Below are positions 1 through 6,899 of a stretch of 7,519 nt of DNA, one piece after another. Where the stretch lies: assembly GCA_030615705.1 (NCBI GenBank), contig JAUWYT010000066.1:1-7519 (forward strand), written 5' to 3'. Origin of the DNA: Chloroflexota bacterium (GTDB taxonomy: Bacteria > Chloroflexota > Anaerolineae > VGOG01). Position 1 is the first letter of the stretch; each line of letters starts with the position of its first letter. Below the pieces are notes generated by a model that saw only the letters and a list, made by a program, of their open reading frames with translations, did no database searches and was not told the DNA's origin. A program made the translations under genes and the position numbers.

Positions 1-246
1 GTGGTCAGGTCCGAGGAGAGCCGCCTGGAGGGTCTGGCCGACCCCAGCAGCCTGGCTGGCCTGGATGAGAACGACCCAAAATCAATGGCTCGCTGGATGC
101 GGAAGATGAGCCGGGAGATGGGCGAGGACCTGGGGCCGGAGTTTGCTGAGGTCATAGACAGGCTGGAGTCCGGGCAGAGCCCGGAGGACGTTGAGGAGTC
201 CATGCCCGACCTGGGAGGCGAGCCAGGTGCCGAGGGCGAGTTTTAG
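1..246 (+). CDS. FmdB-family zinc-ribbon protein, C-terminal part (cut by window edge)
   Basis: This frame is open from the first base and ends with TAG at 244-246, so it is the last 81 codons of a gene that begins outside the window. The GTG at base 1 is probably just an internal valine codon. The visible part is acidic and helical: an 'LADPSSLAGLDENDPKS' stretch at residues 13-29, then ARWMRKMSREMGEDLGPEF and a Glu/Pro/Gly-rich tail. From memory this matches the C-terminal extension of FmdB/YfgA-type small zinc-ribbon proteins in Chloroflexota, whose CxxC ribbon sits at the N-terminus. That diagnostic part is not visible, so the family call is tentative. The role of these proteins is poorly known; they are often annotated as putative regulators. 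The gene converges on the darA operon with 3 bases between stops. Confidence 0.6.
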   Translation: MVRSEESRLEGLADPSSLAGLDENDPKSMARWMRKMSREMGEDLGPEFAEVIDRLESGQSPEDVEESMPDLGGEPGAEGEF

Positions 247-249
247 CAG

Positions 250-579
250 CTACAGCTTCTCATAGCGCTCCACGTCAACGACGAAGACGGTAGCGCCGCC
301 TACCTGTACCTCCACAGGAGTAGGTATATACAATTCTCCTGCCTCCATCATAGGCGGTATGGGGGTAACGTACTCGGTTCTGGTATGGCAGTTCTCCTCG
401 ATCAACCTCAGTACTTCGTCTACCGTCTCATCCTCAGTGCCGACACAGATAGTTGTGTTTCCCTCCCGCAAGAAACCTCCGGTCGTGCTGATCAACGTAG
501 CCCGATGTCCCCTACTTAGCAGGGCCTCGATCAATCCCCTGGCGTCGTCACTGTTGACAATGCTCATAATCAATTTCAT
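250..579 (-). CDS. darA: Cyclic-di-AMP receptor (DarA/PstA/YaaQ family, PII-like)
   Basis: A 109-residue cytosolic PII-like protein of the CdAR family. Homologues form trimers that bind the second messenger c-di-AMP; the downstream target is not settled. The family signature TTGGFLREGNTT lies at residues 32-43, after the usual MKLIMSIVNSDDA start and an 'RGHRAT' strand (R26 and T28 correspond to ligand-contact positions in the family). The C-terminus 'GGATVFVVDVERYEKL' closes the ferredoxin-like fold. I chose ATG at 579 rather than GTG at 591. The ATG gives the typical family length and is preceded by GGGTGATT, a good match to the 16S 3' end, with about 7 nt spacing. The GTG would add only MIEG. 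It follows tmk by 18 nt, the same tmk-darA order as in Bacillus, but yaaR and holB do not follow. It is the last gene of the leftward operon. Confidence 0.93.
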   Translation of the reverse strand: MKLIMSIVNSDDARGLIEALLSRGHRATLISTTGGFLREGNTTICVGTEDETVDEVLRLIEENCHTRTEYVTPIPPMMEAGELYIPTPVEVQVGGATVFVVDVERYEKL

Positions 580-585
580 CCCCTC

Positions 586-593
586 AATCACCC
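586..593 (-). promoter_or_regulatory. Ribosome binding site that fixes the darA start
   Basis: On the minus strand the bases read GGGGTGAT followed by TGAGGGG and then ATG at 579. GGTGAT pairs with the extended anti-Shine-Dalgarno sequence of 16S rRNA at about 7 nt spacing. The GTG that also opens this frame (591-589) lies inside this site, so it is an unlikely start. Confidence 0.6.
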
Positions 594-597
594 CCCT

Positions 598-1263
598 CTA
601 GCGACTACATCTGGCATCCAACTTCGCTTCCACCCTGGCCCTGATCAGTGCCTGGATAGCCTCCAAGGGTTGGGTGGCGTCAATCACCAACCAGCGGTCT
701 GGTTCCCTGGCCGCCATCTGCAGGTAACCGTCCCTCACACGGCGGTGGAAGGCCGTCTCCTGTCGGTCCATGCGGTTCCACTCTGTCTTGCCCGCTTTAT
801 GCGCAGCCAGCTTGCGCCGCAACCCCTCCTCGACGTCTATATCCAAATAGATTGTCAGATCCGGCTTCAGCTCCTCGGTGGCGAGGGCGGTGATGGTATG
901 CAGCATCTCCAGATCCAAGCCGTGGCCGTAACCCTGGTAGGCCAAGGTCGAATCGGCGTAGCGATCGCAGAGGACGATGCCGCCTTGTGCCAGGTGGGGA
1001 CGGATGACCCGATTAACTATTTGAGCCCGCGCCGCGGAGAAGAGCAGTGCCTCACTGGCGGGAAGCATCTCGGTGTTGTGGGTGTCGAGGAGGACAGCTC
1101 GGATTTGGTCGCCGATGCTCGTCCCTCCTGGCTCACGGGTAGCTAGTGCAGAGTAGCCCTTCTCCTCAAGATAACCGCTCAAAAGCTCCATCTGGGTTGT
1201 CTTGCCGCTGCCCTCGGGTCCCTCGAAGGTGATGAATAAACTCAAGTTCTCCTCTTCCCTCAC
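598..1263 (-). CDS. tmk: Thymidylate kinase (dTMP kinase)
   Basis: Phosphorylates dTMP to dTDP with ATP, the shared last specific step of de novo and salvage dTTP synthesis, in the cytosol. Visible motifs: P-loop GPEGSGKT at residues 15-22, REPGGT at 43-48, the DRY motif at 100-102 with S105 and AYQG at 108-111 (dTMP site), PDLTIYLDID at 134-143, and a basic LID region (R149, R150, K151). The family sequence FHRRVRDGYL runs from 172. An acidic rather than basic P-loop residue (E17) with a basic LID fits the E. coli-like type II enzymes. Full length is about 221 residues. The GTG at 1263 overlaps the stop of the upstream ATPase gene (GTGA), implying translational coupling. An internal TTG at 1245, preceded by GAGGAG, would give the commoner N-terminus MSLFITFEG and is a real alternative start. 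Confidence 0.96.
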   Translation of the reverse strand: MREEENLSLFITFEGPEGSGKTTQMELLSGYLEEKGYSALATREPGGTSIGDQIRAVLLDTHNTEMLPASEALLFSAARAQIVNRVIRPHLAQGGIVLCDRYADSTLAYQGYGHGLDLEMLHTITALATEELKPDLTIYLDIDVEEGLRRKLAAHKAGKTEWNRMDRQETAFHRRVRDGYLQMAAREPDRWLVIDATQPLEAIQALIRARVEAKLDARCSR

Positions 1264-2780
1264 TCTCGGTAAATCCTCACCCTCCGCCTCGACTCCTTGC
1301 CATGGCTGTGGGAGACGAGGTTCGCTTGGCGGGCCATTTGGTGCTGGCGGCGGCGGATGTAGGAATTCTGAGGTGAGAGGTTTACTGATTTGGCACCAGC
1401 TAGCACCTTTTTGATGGCCTCTTGGGTCTCGCGCATCGCTACGGCGAAGGGGTCCATTTCCTCAACTTCCAGGCCGAAGATATCCGCCAGACAACTCTGC
1501 ATCTGCTTGATGGTGTTGGAGCGCAGGACATAGATGGGGATGCCCCCCTCTTCTGCATCGGCAATGACCCGGGGGCGCTTGCGATAGTATTGCTTCAATG
1601 TGATTACCACCTGAGCCTTTTCCAGGTCGTCTGCGATGACCACGGGAAGGTGGAGACGGCTGGCAGCCTGATCCAAGCGATTGCGGGCTATGCCATAGGG
1701 ATAGACGTGCAAGGCGGCCAGGGGGGCAGCGGGCTTGGATGGTGGCCGGATGGGCCCTTCCTCCAAGCTGGGGAGCGGGAGCGTTGCCTCCTCGATTTGT
1801 ATCTCCCCCTGCTCATCGCGATAACGAATTCCGGCCGGCAGAGAGCGCCCTCTCAGGATAGCGTCCACGGCAGCCGCCACATCGTGGTGCACTGCCAGCC
1901 GCTGCCGATCCTGGATCTCCACCACCACATCGAAGGTGGGTGGGGCCTTGCGCTCCAAAATAGACTTCTGGGTGCCCCGGCGCCGGGCCTCCTCGTCACT
2001 AAGGGTAACGCTTTGGATGCCGCCTACTAAGTCGGCCAGGGTGGGATTCATCATCAGATTGTCCAGGGTGTTGCCGTGGGCCGTGCCGATGAGCTGCACC
2101 CCTCGCTCGGCAATGGTACGAGCGGCGACCGCCTCTAGCTCCCTGCCGATCTCATCAATGATGATCACCTCTGGCATGTGGTTTTCCACGGCTTCGATCA
2201 TCACCTCGTGCTGGAGGGAGGGAGTGGCTACCTGCATGCGTCGTGCCCGGCCGATGGCAGGGTGGGGGATGTCGCCGTCGCCGGCAATCTCGTTAGAGGT
2301 GTCAACGATGACCACCCGCTTCTTCTCGGCTAAGACGCGTGCCGCCTCCCGTAGCATGGTTGTCTTGCCCACCCCCGGCCGGCCCAGGAGAAGGATGTTC
2401 TTGTCCGACTCGATTATGTCTCGGATGATGTCAATGGTGCCGTAGACAGCTCGCCCCACGCGACAGGTGAGCCCCACGATGTACCCTTTGCGGTTGCGGA
2501 TGGCCGAGATACGATGCAAAGTACGCTCGATTCCAGCCCGGTTATCGCCGTCGAACTCGCCGACGCGGGAGACCACGTGCTCGATTTCCTTGTCGGTGAC
2601 CTCGTCGTCGTTGAGGGTGATTTCGTGATTGATGAAACGCGCCTCTGGTTGACGTCCCAGGTCCAACACGATCTCTAACAGTTCATCACCGTCGTTTGCC
2701 TCCCCAAGGGCCTGCTCGATGGGGGGTGGCAGAACCACCAACAATGCTTCTAGATCATCGGTTATCTTCAGTTGTTGCAT
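1260..2780 (-). CDS. AAA+ ATPase with C-terminal R3H domain (Ycf45/SpoIIIAA-like)
   Basis: A 506-residue protein with a RecA/AAA-type motor in its first half. Walker A GRPGVGKTT is at residues 133-141, Walker B VIIIDEIGRE at 205-214, and a GTAHG sensor-like motif at 232-236. This resembles the SpoIIIAA and plastid Ycf45 ATPases. A Pro-rich linker (about 335-355) leads to a conserved middle region (about 356-440). A C-terminal R3H single-stranded nucleic-acid-binding domain follows (about 463-505), with the RxxxH motif as R476..H480 and the ending 'SRRRVRIY'. No signal peptide or membrane segment is seen, so it should be cytosolic and probably acts on RNA or ssDNA; the actual role is unknown. 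The ATG at 2780 has GAGGTGATT about 9 nt upstream. It lies 32 nt after the GNAT-like gene and overlaps tmk by 4 nt, so it is an operon member. Family confident; function inferred. Confidence 0.9.
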   Translation of the reverse strand: MQQLKITDDLEALLVVLPPPIEQALGEANDGDELLEIVLDLGRQPEARFINHEITLNDDEVTDKEIEHVVSRVGEFDGDNRAGIERTLHRISAIRNRKGYIVGLTCRVGRAVYGTIDIIRDIIESDKNILLLGRPGVGKTTMLREAARVLAEKKRVVIVDTSNEIAGDGDIPHPAIGRARRMQVATPSLQHEVMIEAVENHMPEVIIIDEIGRELEAVAARTIAERGVQLIGTAHGNTLDNLMMNPTLADLVGGIQSVTLSDEEARRRGTQKSILERKAPPTFDVVVEIQDRQRLAVHHDVAAAVDAILRGRSLPAGIRYRDEQGEIQIEEATLPLPSLEEGPIRPPSKPAAPLAALHVYPYGIARNRLDQAASRLHLPVVIADDLEKAQVVITLKQYYRKRPRVIADAEEGGIPIYVLRSNTIKQMQSCLADIFGLEVEEMDPFAVAMRETQEAIKKVLAGAKSVNLSPQNSYIRRRQHQMARQANLVSHSHGKESRRRVRIYRE

Positions 2781-2812
2781 ATCTTCTCAAATCACCTCAG
2801 ATACGCCGAATT

Positions 2813-3817
2813 CTATTCATGAATTATGCAATGCGTTTTCATCATCGGGGTGGCCGCTTCGGCTCTCTTATCCAAGGCTGGCACTAGCTTGAAGGTTGGC
2901 TCTTTAACCCTGACGGTGGTGTATTTGACCATCACACATTGGCTGGCGAAGAGATGGAAACCTTTGGCCTCGAGCGGAACTCTCAAACCCCCTTGATACC
3001 TTCGCAAACAGCAGTAGATGGGGCGGGGCGGATATTCCGCCAAGAGAGAAAGTGATTGTTCGATGAGCTCGTCGGCTCGCTCGTAGGCTTGGGGATGAAG
3101 GAGCAATTTCAGCCAATGGCCGGTGTGCCCTTTGCGAATCCGTAAGTAGCCTATGACCTCCCCTTTATCCTCCAGTGCGTAGCCCTCTCGCTTGGCTTGC
3201 CTCAGCCAAGGGCCAGGTGTAGCCTCCCACTCCCTTGCCGTTAAGCTCTCCGCTTGTTGCACCAAGCGAGGTGCAACGGTCGCATAGAGTCCTTGCAGCC
3301 CCCAGCTATCAGCGGGCTGCTGGGGGCGCACAGTCCTCCTTTCAGGGTGCGATAGATCAGATGGAATCTGTACCAGGCGGAAGATGTCTTCCCGAGTATA
3401 AATACTGAAACCCACCTGTTGGAAGGCTTCGACTTCGGGCCCATCTTCAGGCAGGCGAGCAAAGATGCGCTGGATACCCTGCTCCCCGGCCTCGAGGCAC
3501 AGGTGCTCTAACAGGCGACACCAAATGGTTATGGCTTCTTCCGCCACTGACGGGGAAGGGGTCAAGTAGACAACATCGGCTTCGGAGCTCTCCTTTCTCA
3601 TGCGCACCTGGGCGAAGCCCGCCATTCGTCGGCCCTCTTCTACCTCATCGCATATGTAGGTGAAGATCCCTGTTCCCTGCAGGGGTAGGCATCCTATCAG
3701 GGTTGCTAAGAGTGGCCTATAAGTTTTGGTCAATGCCTCCTCTAAGTTAAGCAACATGCCTTGATTCTGCAATTTGCTAACCAAGAGGAGATCGCGAACA
3801 TCGAAGGGTTTGATCAA
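2813..3817 (-). CDS. Probable GNAT-like (tandem acetyltransferase fold) protein, function unknown
   Basis: 334 residues, with what look like two divergent GNAT halves. The first spans about residues 45-150, with the pattern 'RRMAGFAQVRMRK', then strand, helix, 'EVEAFQQVGFSIYTREDIFRL'. The second spans about 215-300, with 'KGEVIGYLRIRKG' and 'VPLEAKGFHLFASQCVMVKYT'. The repeated 'GF..(Y/F)' ends are typical of the last GNAT strands. The acetyl-CoA loop motif (Q/R)xxGxG/A is not evident in either half, so catalysis is uncertain. A basic tail follows from about 303. The start is TTG at 3817: an in-frame TAA lies two codons upstream, GAGAGG is 6 nt before the TTG, and the next Met (residue 21) would remove conserved-looking sequence. 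It is first in the leftward operon, transcribed from the promoter at 3905-3933. The substrate cannot be told. Confidence 0.68.
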   Translation of the reverse strand: MIKPFDVRDLLLVSKLQNQGMLLNLEEALTKTYRPLLATLIGCLPLQGTGIFTYICDEVEEGRRMAGFAQVRMRKESSEADVVYLTPSPSVAEEAITIWCRLLEHLCLEAGEQGIQRIFARLPEDGPEVEAFQQVGFSIYTREDIFRLVQIPSDLSHPERRTVRPQQPADSWGLQGLYATVAPRLVQQAESLTAREWEATPGPWLRQAKREGYALEDKGEVIGYLRIRKGHTGHWLKLLLHPQAYERADELIEQSLSLLAEYPPRPIYCCLRRYQGGLRVPLEAKGFHLFASQCVMVKYTTVRVKEPTFKLVPALDKRAEAATPMMKTHCIIHE

Positions 3818-3830
3818 ACCTTACCTCTCA
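3818..3830 (-). promoter_or_regulatory. Ribosome binding site supporting a TTG start
   Basis: The minus-strand bases GTGAGAGGTAAGGT precede TTG at 3817. GAGAGG sits 6 nt before the TTG, and an in-frame TAA lies between them, so no start further upstream is possible in this frame. Confidence 0.6.
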
Positions 3831-3904
3831 CCGCCAATCTCTAGTCAACGCTATCTGGTTCCAGCTTCAGTTCCTTGGCTCGCAAAACAACAGTGCTAGT
3901 TCAT

Positions 3905-3933
3905 ATTGTACTATCATTTAGCTCGATTGGCAA
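3905..3933 (-). promoter_or_regulatory. Sigma70-type promoter for the leftward operon
   Basis: On the minus strand TTGCCA (3933-3928) is followed, after exactly 17 bp, by TACAAT (3910-3905). This matches the consensus at 4 of 6 (-35) and 5 of 6 (-10) positions. Initiation would fall near 3898, leaving a leader of about 80 nt before the TTG start at 3817. It should drive the GNAT-like gene, the R3H ATPase, tmk and darA. Not shown experimentally. Confidence 0.62.
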
Positions 3934-3946
3934 ATGCCCTTCCTGT

Positions 3947-3975
3947 TTGACTTGACGGGCTAGTTGGGCTATAAT
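3947..3975 (+). promoter_or_regulatory. Near-consensus sigma70 promoter for yvcK
   Basis: TTGACT (3947-3952), a 17-bp spacer, then a perfect TATAAT (3970-3975): 11 of 12 consensus positions at optimal spacing. Initiation near 3982 gives a leader of about 29 nt to the yvcK ATG at 4011, with AAGGG at 3998-4002 as ribosome binding site. Its -35 box is 13 bp from the -35 box of the divergent promoter. Confidence 0.8.
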
Positions 3976-4010
3976 AATCGAGCCATAGGCGTTCTTGAAG
4001 GGCGATCGGC

Positions 4011-5300
4011 ATGAAATTCCTTCCCAAAAACAGCTCCGGCTGGAAGTGGCTTTATCCAGGCATGGGCGTGAAGCGGTGGCTGCTCTTGCTCACGTTGGGC
4101 ATTACCTGCATTAGTTTGGGCTTCACTTACTTCCTGGTCAACATCTATCGGCAACAACCTCTGCCAGCTATCTTCTACTATCTCACTCTGCAGTTTGTTC
4201 CCCGGTTGGCGCGTGCTGCTCTGTTCGGAGGGCTGGGCTTAGTTGCTGTAATGATAGCAGTGGTGCAATTGAGCCGCTCGCTGTTAGCACCCTTCCTGCG
4301 GCCGGGCCAGGAGGTGGCGAAGGAGGTCTATCAACATCGTCAGCGCAGCCGGGGCCCCAAGGTGGTTGTCATCGGAGGGGGGACGGGCCTCTCCACCCTG
4401 CTGCGGGGCCTGAAGGAATACACCACCAACATCACAGCCATTGTCACCGTGGCCGACGATGGAGGCAGTTCTGGCCGCCTGCGCCGCGAGTTAGGGGTGC
4501 TCCCCCCCGGCGACTTTCGCAACTGCATCGCTGCCCTGGCCGACGCCGAGTCCCTGACTACTCAACTCTTCCAATACCGCTTCAGCGAGGGGCATAGCCT
4601 CGACGGCCACAGCTTCGGCAATGTGTTCATCGCCGCCATGGCCGAGGTGACGGGCAGCTTTGAGCGAGCCATCCTTGAGTCGGGTCGGGTGTTAGCCGTG
4701 CAGGGGCGCATCCTGCCCTCCACCTTGGAGAATGTCACCCTCTGTGCCGACCTGCGTGGCGAGGAAGAGGCAGCAGGCGCTCTTAGCCGGGTGGAGGGCG
4801 AGTCCAGCATCACTGCGGCCGAATTGCCTATCGAGCGAGTTTTCCTGCTGCCTGACAAAGTGCGGGCCTATCCCGAGGCCCTGCGAGCTATCCTGGAAGC
4901 AGATATCATTGTTGCTGGGCCAGGCAGCCTTTTCACCAGTGTGCTGCCTAATCTCCTCGTGGAGGACATCGCTAGAGCTATCCGCGCCTCCCGAGCCTTG
5001 AGGATATATGTATGCAACGTAGCCACCCAAAGAGGTGAGACCGATGGCTTCAGCGTTGGGGACCACGTAGAGGCACTACAGCGCCATGTGGGGCGAGATG
5101 TGTTTCAACACGTGTTAGTGAACGACAACTTCAATGTCAAACTCGATCCCTACTCCGCCACGGAATTGGTATCTTTGGACTATGAGGCCGATGGAGGCTA
5201 TCAAGTTGTGTCAGCGGACGTGGTCGATCCCCAGAAGCCCTGGCGGCATGACCCCCAAAAGTTGGCCCGTAATCTAATGAACTTCTACTATTCTCAGTAA
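4011..5300 (+). CDS. yvcK: YvcK/GlmR-family gluconeogenesis factor with N-terminal membrane module
   Basis: The C-terminal 315 or so residues are a CofD-like/YvcK domain: GGGTGLSTLLRGLK at 122-135, VADDGGSSGRLR at 147-158, PPGDFRN at 165-171, GHSFGNVFI at 199-207, AGPGSLFTSVLPNLL at 302-316, and 'NVATQRGETDGFSV' from 336. In Firmicutes this family binds UDP-sugars and controls carbon flow into peptidoglycan precursors; it is needed for growth on gluconeogenic substrates. Bacillus YvcK is about 317 residues and soluble. Here some 115 extra N-terminal residues hold two hydrophobic segments (about 23-46 and 69-92), so the domain is probably tethered to the membrane on the cytosolic side. The ATG at 4011 has AAGGG at 8 nt spacing and a strong promoter just upstream. 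The usual partners rapZ/yvcJ and whiA are not adjacent. Family call is firm. Confidence 0.94.
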   Translation: MKFLPKNSSGWKWLYPGMGVKRWLLLLTLGITCISLGFTYFLVNIYRQQPLPAIFYYLTLQFVPRLARAALFGGLGLVAVMIAVVQLSRSLLAPFLRPGQEVAKEVYQHRQRSRGPKVVVIGGGTGLSTLLRGLKEYTTNITAIVTVADDGGSSGRLRRELGVLPPGDFRNCIAALADAESLTTQLFQYRFSEGHSLDGHSFGNVFIAAMAEVTGSFERAILESGRVLAVQGRILPSTLENVTLCADLRGEEEAAGALSRVEGESSITAAELPIERVFLLPDKVRAYPEALRAILEADIIVAGPGSLFTSVLPNLLVEDIARAIRASRALRIYVCNVATQRGETDGFSVGDHVEALQRHVGRDVFQHVLVNDNFNVKLDPYSATELVSLDYEADGGYQVVSADVVDPQKPWRHDPQKLARNLMNFYYSQ

Positions 5301-5309
5301 GAGGGCTGA

Positions 5310-5471
<162 letters not shown>

Positions 5472-5511
5472 TGTCTTTCCAGTCAGACTCTTGCACAAAC
5501 GGTAAGAGATC

Positions 5512-5577
5512 AACCACAAAGACACAAAGGCACAAAGAAAAAATTGAAGAACTTAGTGTCCTGGTGTCTTGGTGGTT
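5512..5577. repeat. Imperfect inverted repeat, 26-bp arms with 14-base loop
   Basis: The left arm 5512-5537 starts AACCACAAAGACACAAAG. The right arm 5552-5577 ends GGTGTCTTGGTGGTT. Compared as reverse complements they agree at 21 of 26 positions, with one of the differences a G-T wobble. The A-rich loop is 5538-5551. The wording closely resembles an intergenic repeat that I recall as frequent in environmental bacterial genomes including Chloroflexota; membership in that family is from memory. It lies 40 bp after the gap remnant stop. It could be a MITE/REP-like element or act as a transcript 3'-end structure, though no T-run follows beyond TTTT. Confidence 0.75.
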
Positions 5578-5653
5578 TTATGAGATTTGAACCTTGTTTG
5601 ATTCCGGCTTATCCGGGTTAGGATTTTGCTGCAGAGGTTCGGAACGAGAGAAG
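5578..5653. other. Intergenic stretch upstream of pgk, no gene seen
   Basis: AT-richer sequence between the inverted repeat and the GC hairpin. It contains a short 'TTCCGGCTTATCCGGGTTAGG' stretch (from 5602) with two CCGG cores. The only promoter-like pairs are weak: TTGTTT (5595-5600), 18 bp, TAGGAT (5619-5624); and TTGAAC (5587-5592), 17 bp, TATCCG (5610-5615). If pgk has its own promoter it should be in or near this interval, but none is convincing. Confidence 0.35.
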
Positions 5654-5685
5654 GGGGGCAAGGAGCAAGTTCGCTGCTTGCCCCC
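5654..5685 (+). promoter_or_regulatory. GC-rich hairpin in the pgk leader
   Basis: GGGGGCAAG (5654-5662) pairs perfectly with CTTGCCCCC (5677-5685). Inside, AGC (5664-5666) pairs with GCT (5673-5675) across a single G-G mismatch, leaving the loop AAGTTC (5667-5672). It ends 21 bases before the pgk Shine-Dalgarno. No T-run follows, so it is not a standard intrinsic terminator. It may be an mRNA-stabilising or processing structure, a leader control element, or a second dispersed repeat. Confidence 0.6.
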
Positions 5686-5706
5686 GCTCTGAATGGCGCT
5701 ATTTCC

Positions 5707-5713
5707 AGGAGGG
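5707..5713 (+). promoter_or_regulatory. pgk ribosome binding site
   Basis: AGGAGGG lies 7 nt before the pgk ATG at 5721, an optimal spacing. A second AAGGAG touches the start codon and is too close to be used. Confidence 0.7.
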
Positions 5714-5720
5714 AAAGGAG

Positions 5721-6890
5721 ATGAAGAAAACAGTTAGAGATGTCAAGGTTGAGGCCAAGCGTGTCCTGGTGCGAGTGGATTTTAACGTTCCCCTGGCTGA
5801 GGGTAAGGTAACCGATGATACCAGGATCCGGGCTGCTTTGCCGACGATAAATTATCTACTCGAGCACGGGGCCAAGGTCATTCTGATGTCCCATTTGGGT
5901 CGTCCTAAGGGAAAGGTTGTGGACAAGCTGCGCCTCAGTGCCGTGCCTGAGCGCCTAGCGGAGCTGCTCGGCAGGCCGGTAAGGAAACTCGATGATTGTG
6001 TGGGGCGTAAGGTGGAGGCAGCGGTAGCGGAAATGCGACGAGGCGACGTCATCCTGTTGGAGAACACTCGCTTCCATCCCGAGGAGGAGTCCAACGATCC
6101 TGTTTACGCCAGGGAATTGGCCTCCCTGGCCGACATCTTCGTCAACGACGCTTTCGGCGCAGCTCACCGCGCCCACGCCTCAACCGTCGGAGTGGCCGAG
6201 TATCTGCCCTCCGTAGCGGGCTTCTTGATGGAAAAAGAGATAACCTTTTTGGGCAAGGCTTTGGCTGCTCCAGATCATCCCTTTGTGGCCATCCTGGGTG
6301 GGGCCAAGATCTCCAGCAAAATCGGCCTCATTGATAACCTGTTGACCAAGGTGGATGGCCTGCTGATCGGTGGTGGCATGGCTAATACCTTCCTCAAGGC
6401 TCAAGGCCATGAGATAGGCCAGTCACTGGTGGAGGACGATAGCCTGGATGTGGCCAGGGAGACGCTGGAGAGAGCGGGCGAGAGGCTAGCCTTGCCTGTT
6501 GACGTGGTCGTAGCAGATCGGTTCGACGCCGAGGCCGACTCAAAGGTAGTGCCTGTGGGCCAGGTGCCAGAGGATTGGCGCATTCTGGATATCGGGCCTG
6601 AGACGGTGGAACTCTTTAAGCGGAAATTGGCCGGCGCCAAGACCGTGGTCTGGAATGGGCCGATGGGCGTCTTCGAATTCCCCAGGTTCGCCGAAGGCAC
6701 CTTCGCCATTGCCCGCTTCCTGGCCGATTTGGAGGCGACTACCATCATCGGCGGGGGCGACGTAGTGGCGGCGGTGGGGCAGGCGGGCGTGGCCGACAGG
6801 ATAGCCCACGTCTCCACTGGCGGCGGTGCCAGTTTGGAGTTTCTCGAAGGCAACCCCCTGCCTGCCGTTGCAGCGTTGGAAGACAAGTGA
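5721..6890 (+). CDS. pgk: Phosphoglycerate kinase
   Basis: Cytosolic glycolytic enzyme that transfers phosphate between 1,3-bisphosphoglycerate and ADP, reversible in gluconeogenesis. At 389 residues it is full length for bacteria and all signatures are present: RVDFNVPL at 18-25, SHLGRPKG at 57-64, [10 protein letters not shown] at 114-123, [13 protein letters not shown] at 142-154, GGAKISSKI at 193-201 (nucleotide site), WNGPMGVFE at 311-319, GGGDVVAAV at 344-352, and the C-terminal [13 protein letters not shown] at 363-375. No catalytic residue looks lost. tpiA follows after 9 nt, so the two are co-transcribed. The partner expected upstream, gap, survives only as a 3' fragment. pgk therefore depends on read-through from yvcK or on an unrecognised promoter in 5472-5700. 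Confidence 0.97.
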   Translation: MKKTVRDVKVEAKRVLVRVDFNVPLAEGKVTDDTRIRAALPTINYLLEHGAKVILMSHLGRPKGKVVDKLRLSAVPERLAELLGRPVRKLDDCVGRKVEAAVAEMRRGDVILLENTRFHPEEESNDPVYARELASLADIFVNDAFGAAHRAHASTVGVAEYLPSVAGFLMEKEITFLGKALAAPDHPFVAILGGAKISSKIGLIDNLLTKVDGLLIGGGMANTFLKAQGHEIGQSLVEDDSLDVARETLERAGERLALPVDVVVADRFDAEADSKVVPVGQVPEDWRILDIGPETVELFKRKLAGAKTVVWNGPMGVFEFPRFAEGTFAIARFLADLEATTIIGGGDVVAAVGQAGVADRIAHVSTGGGASLEFLEGNPLPAVAALEDK

Positions 6891-6899
6891 GGAGGGATA

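Noticed and set aside
670..1146. Open frame of 158 codons on the plus strand
   Set aside because: Antisense to tmk, with no recognisable domain and no operon context.
1422..2445. Open frames of 202 and 169 codons on the plus strand
   Set aside because: Both are antisense to the R3H ATPase gene, whose motifs prove the minus frame is coding. Their low-complexity composition reflects the opposite strand.
5512..5577. CRISPR repeat unit
   Set aside because: There is one inverted repeat only, no regularly spaced direct copies, and no cas gene in the window.
5587..5624. Promoter-like hexamers upstream of pgk
   Set aside because: The best pairs match the consensus at roughly half of the positions, and none stands out against chance, unlike the two promoters at 3905-3975.
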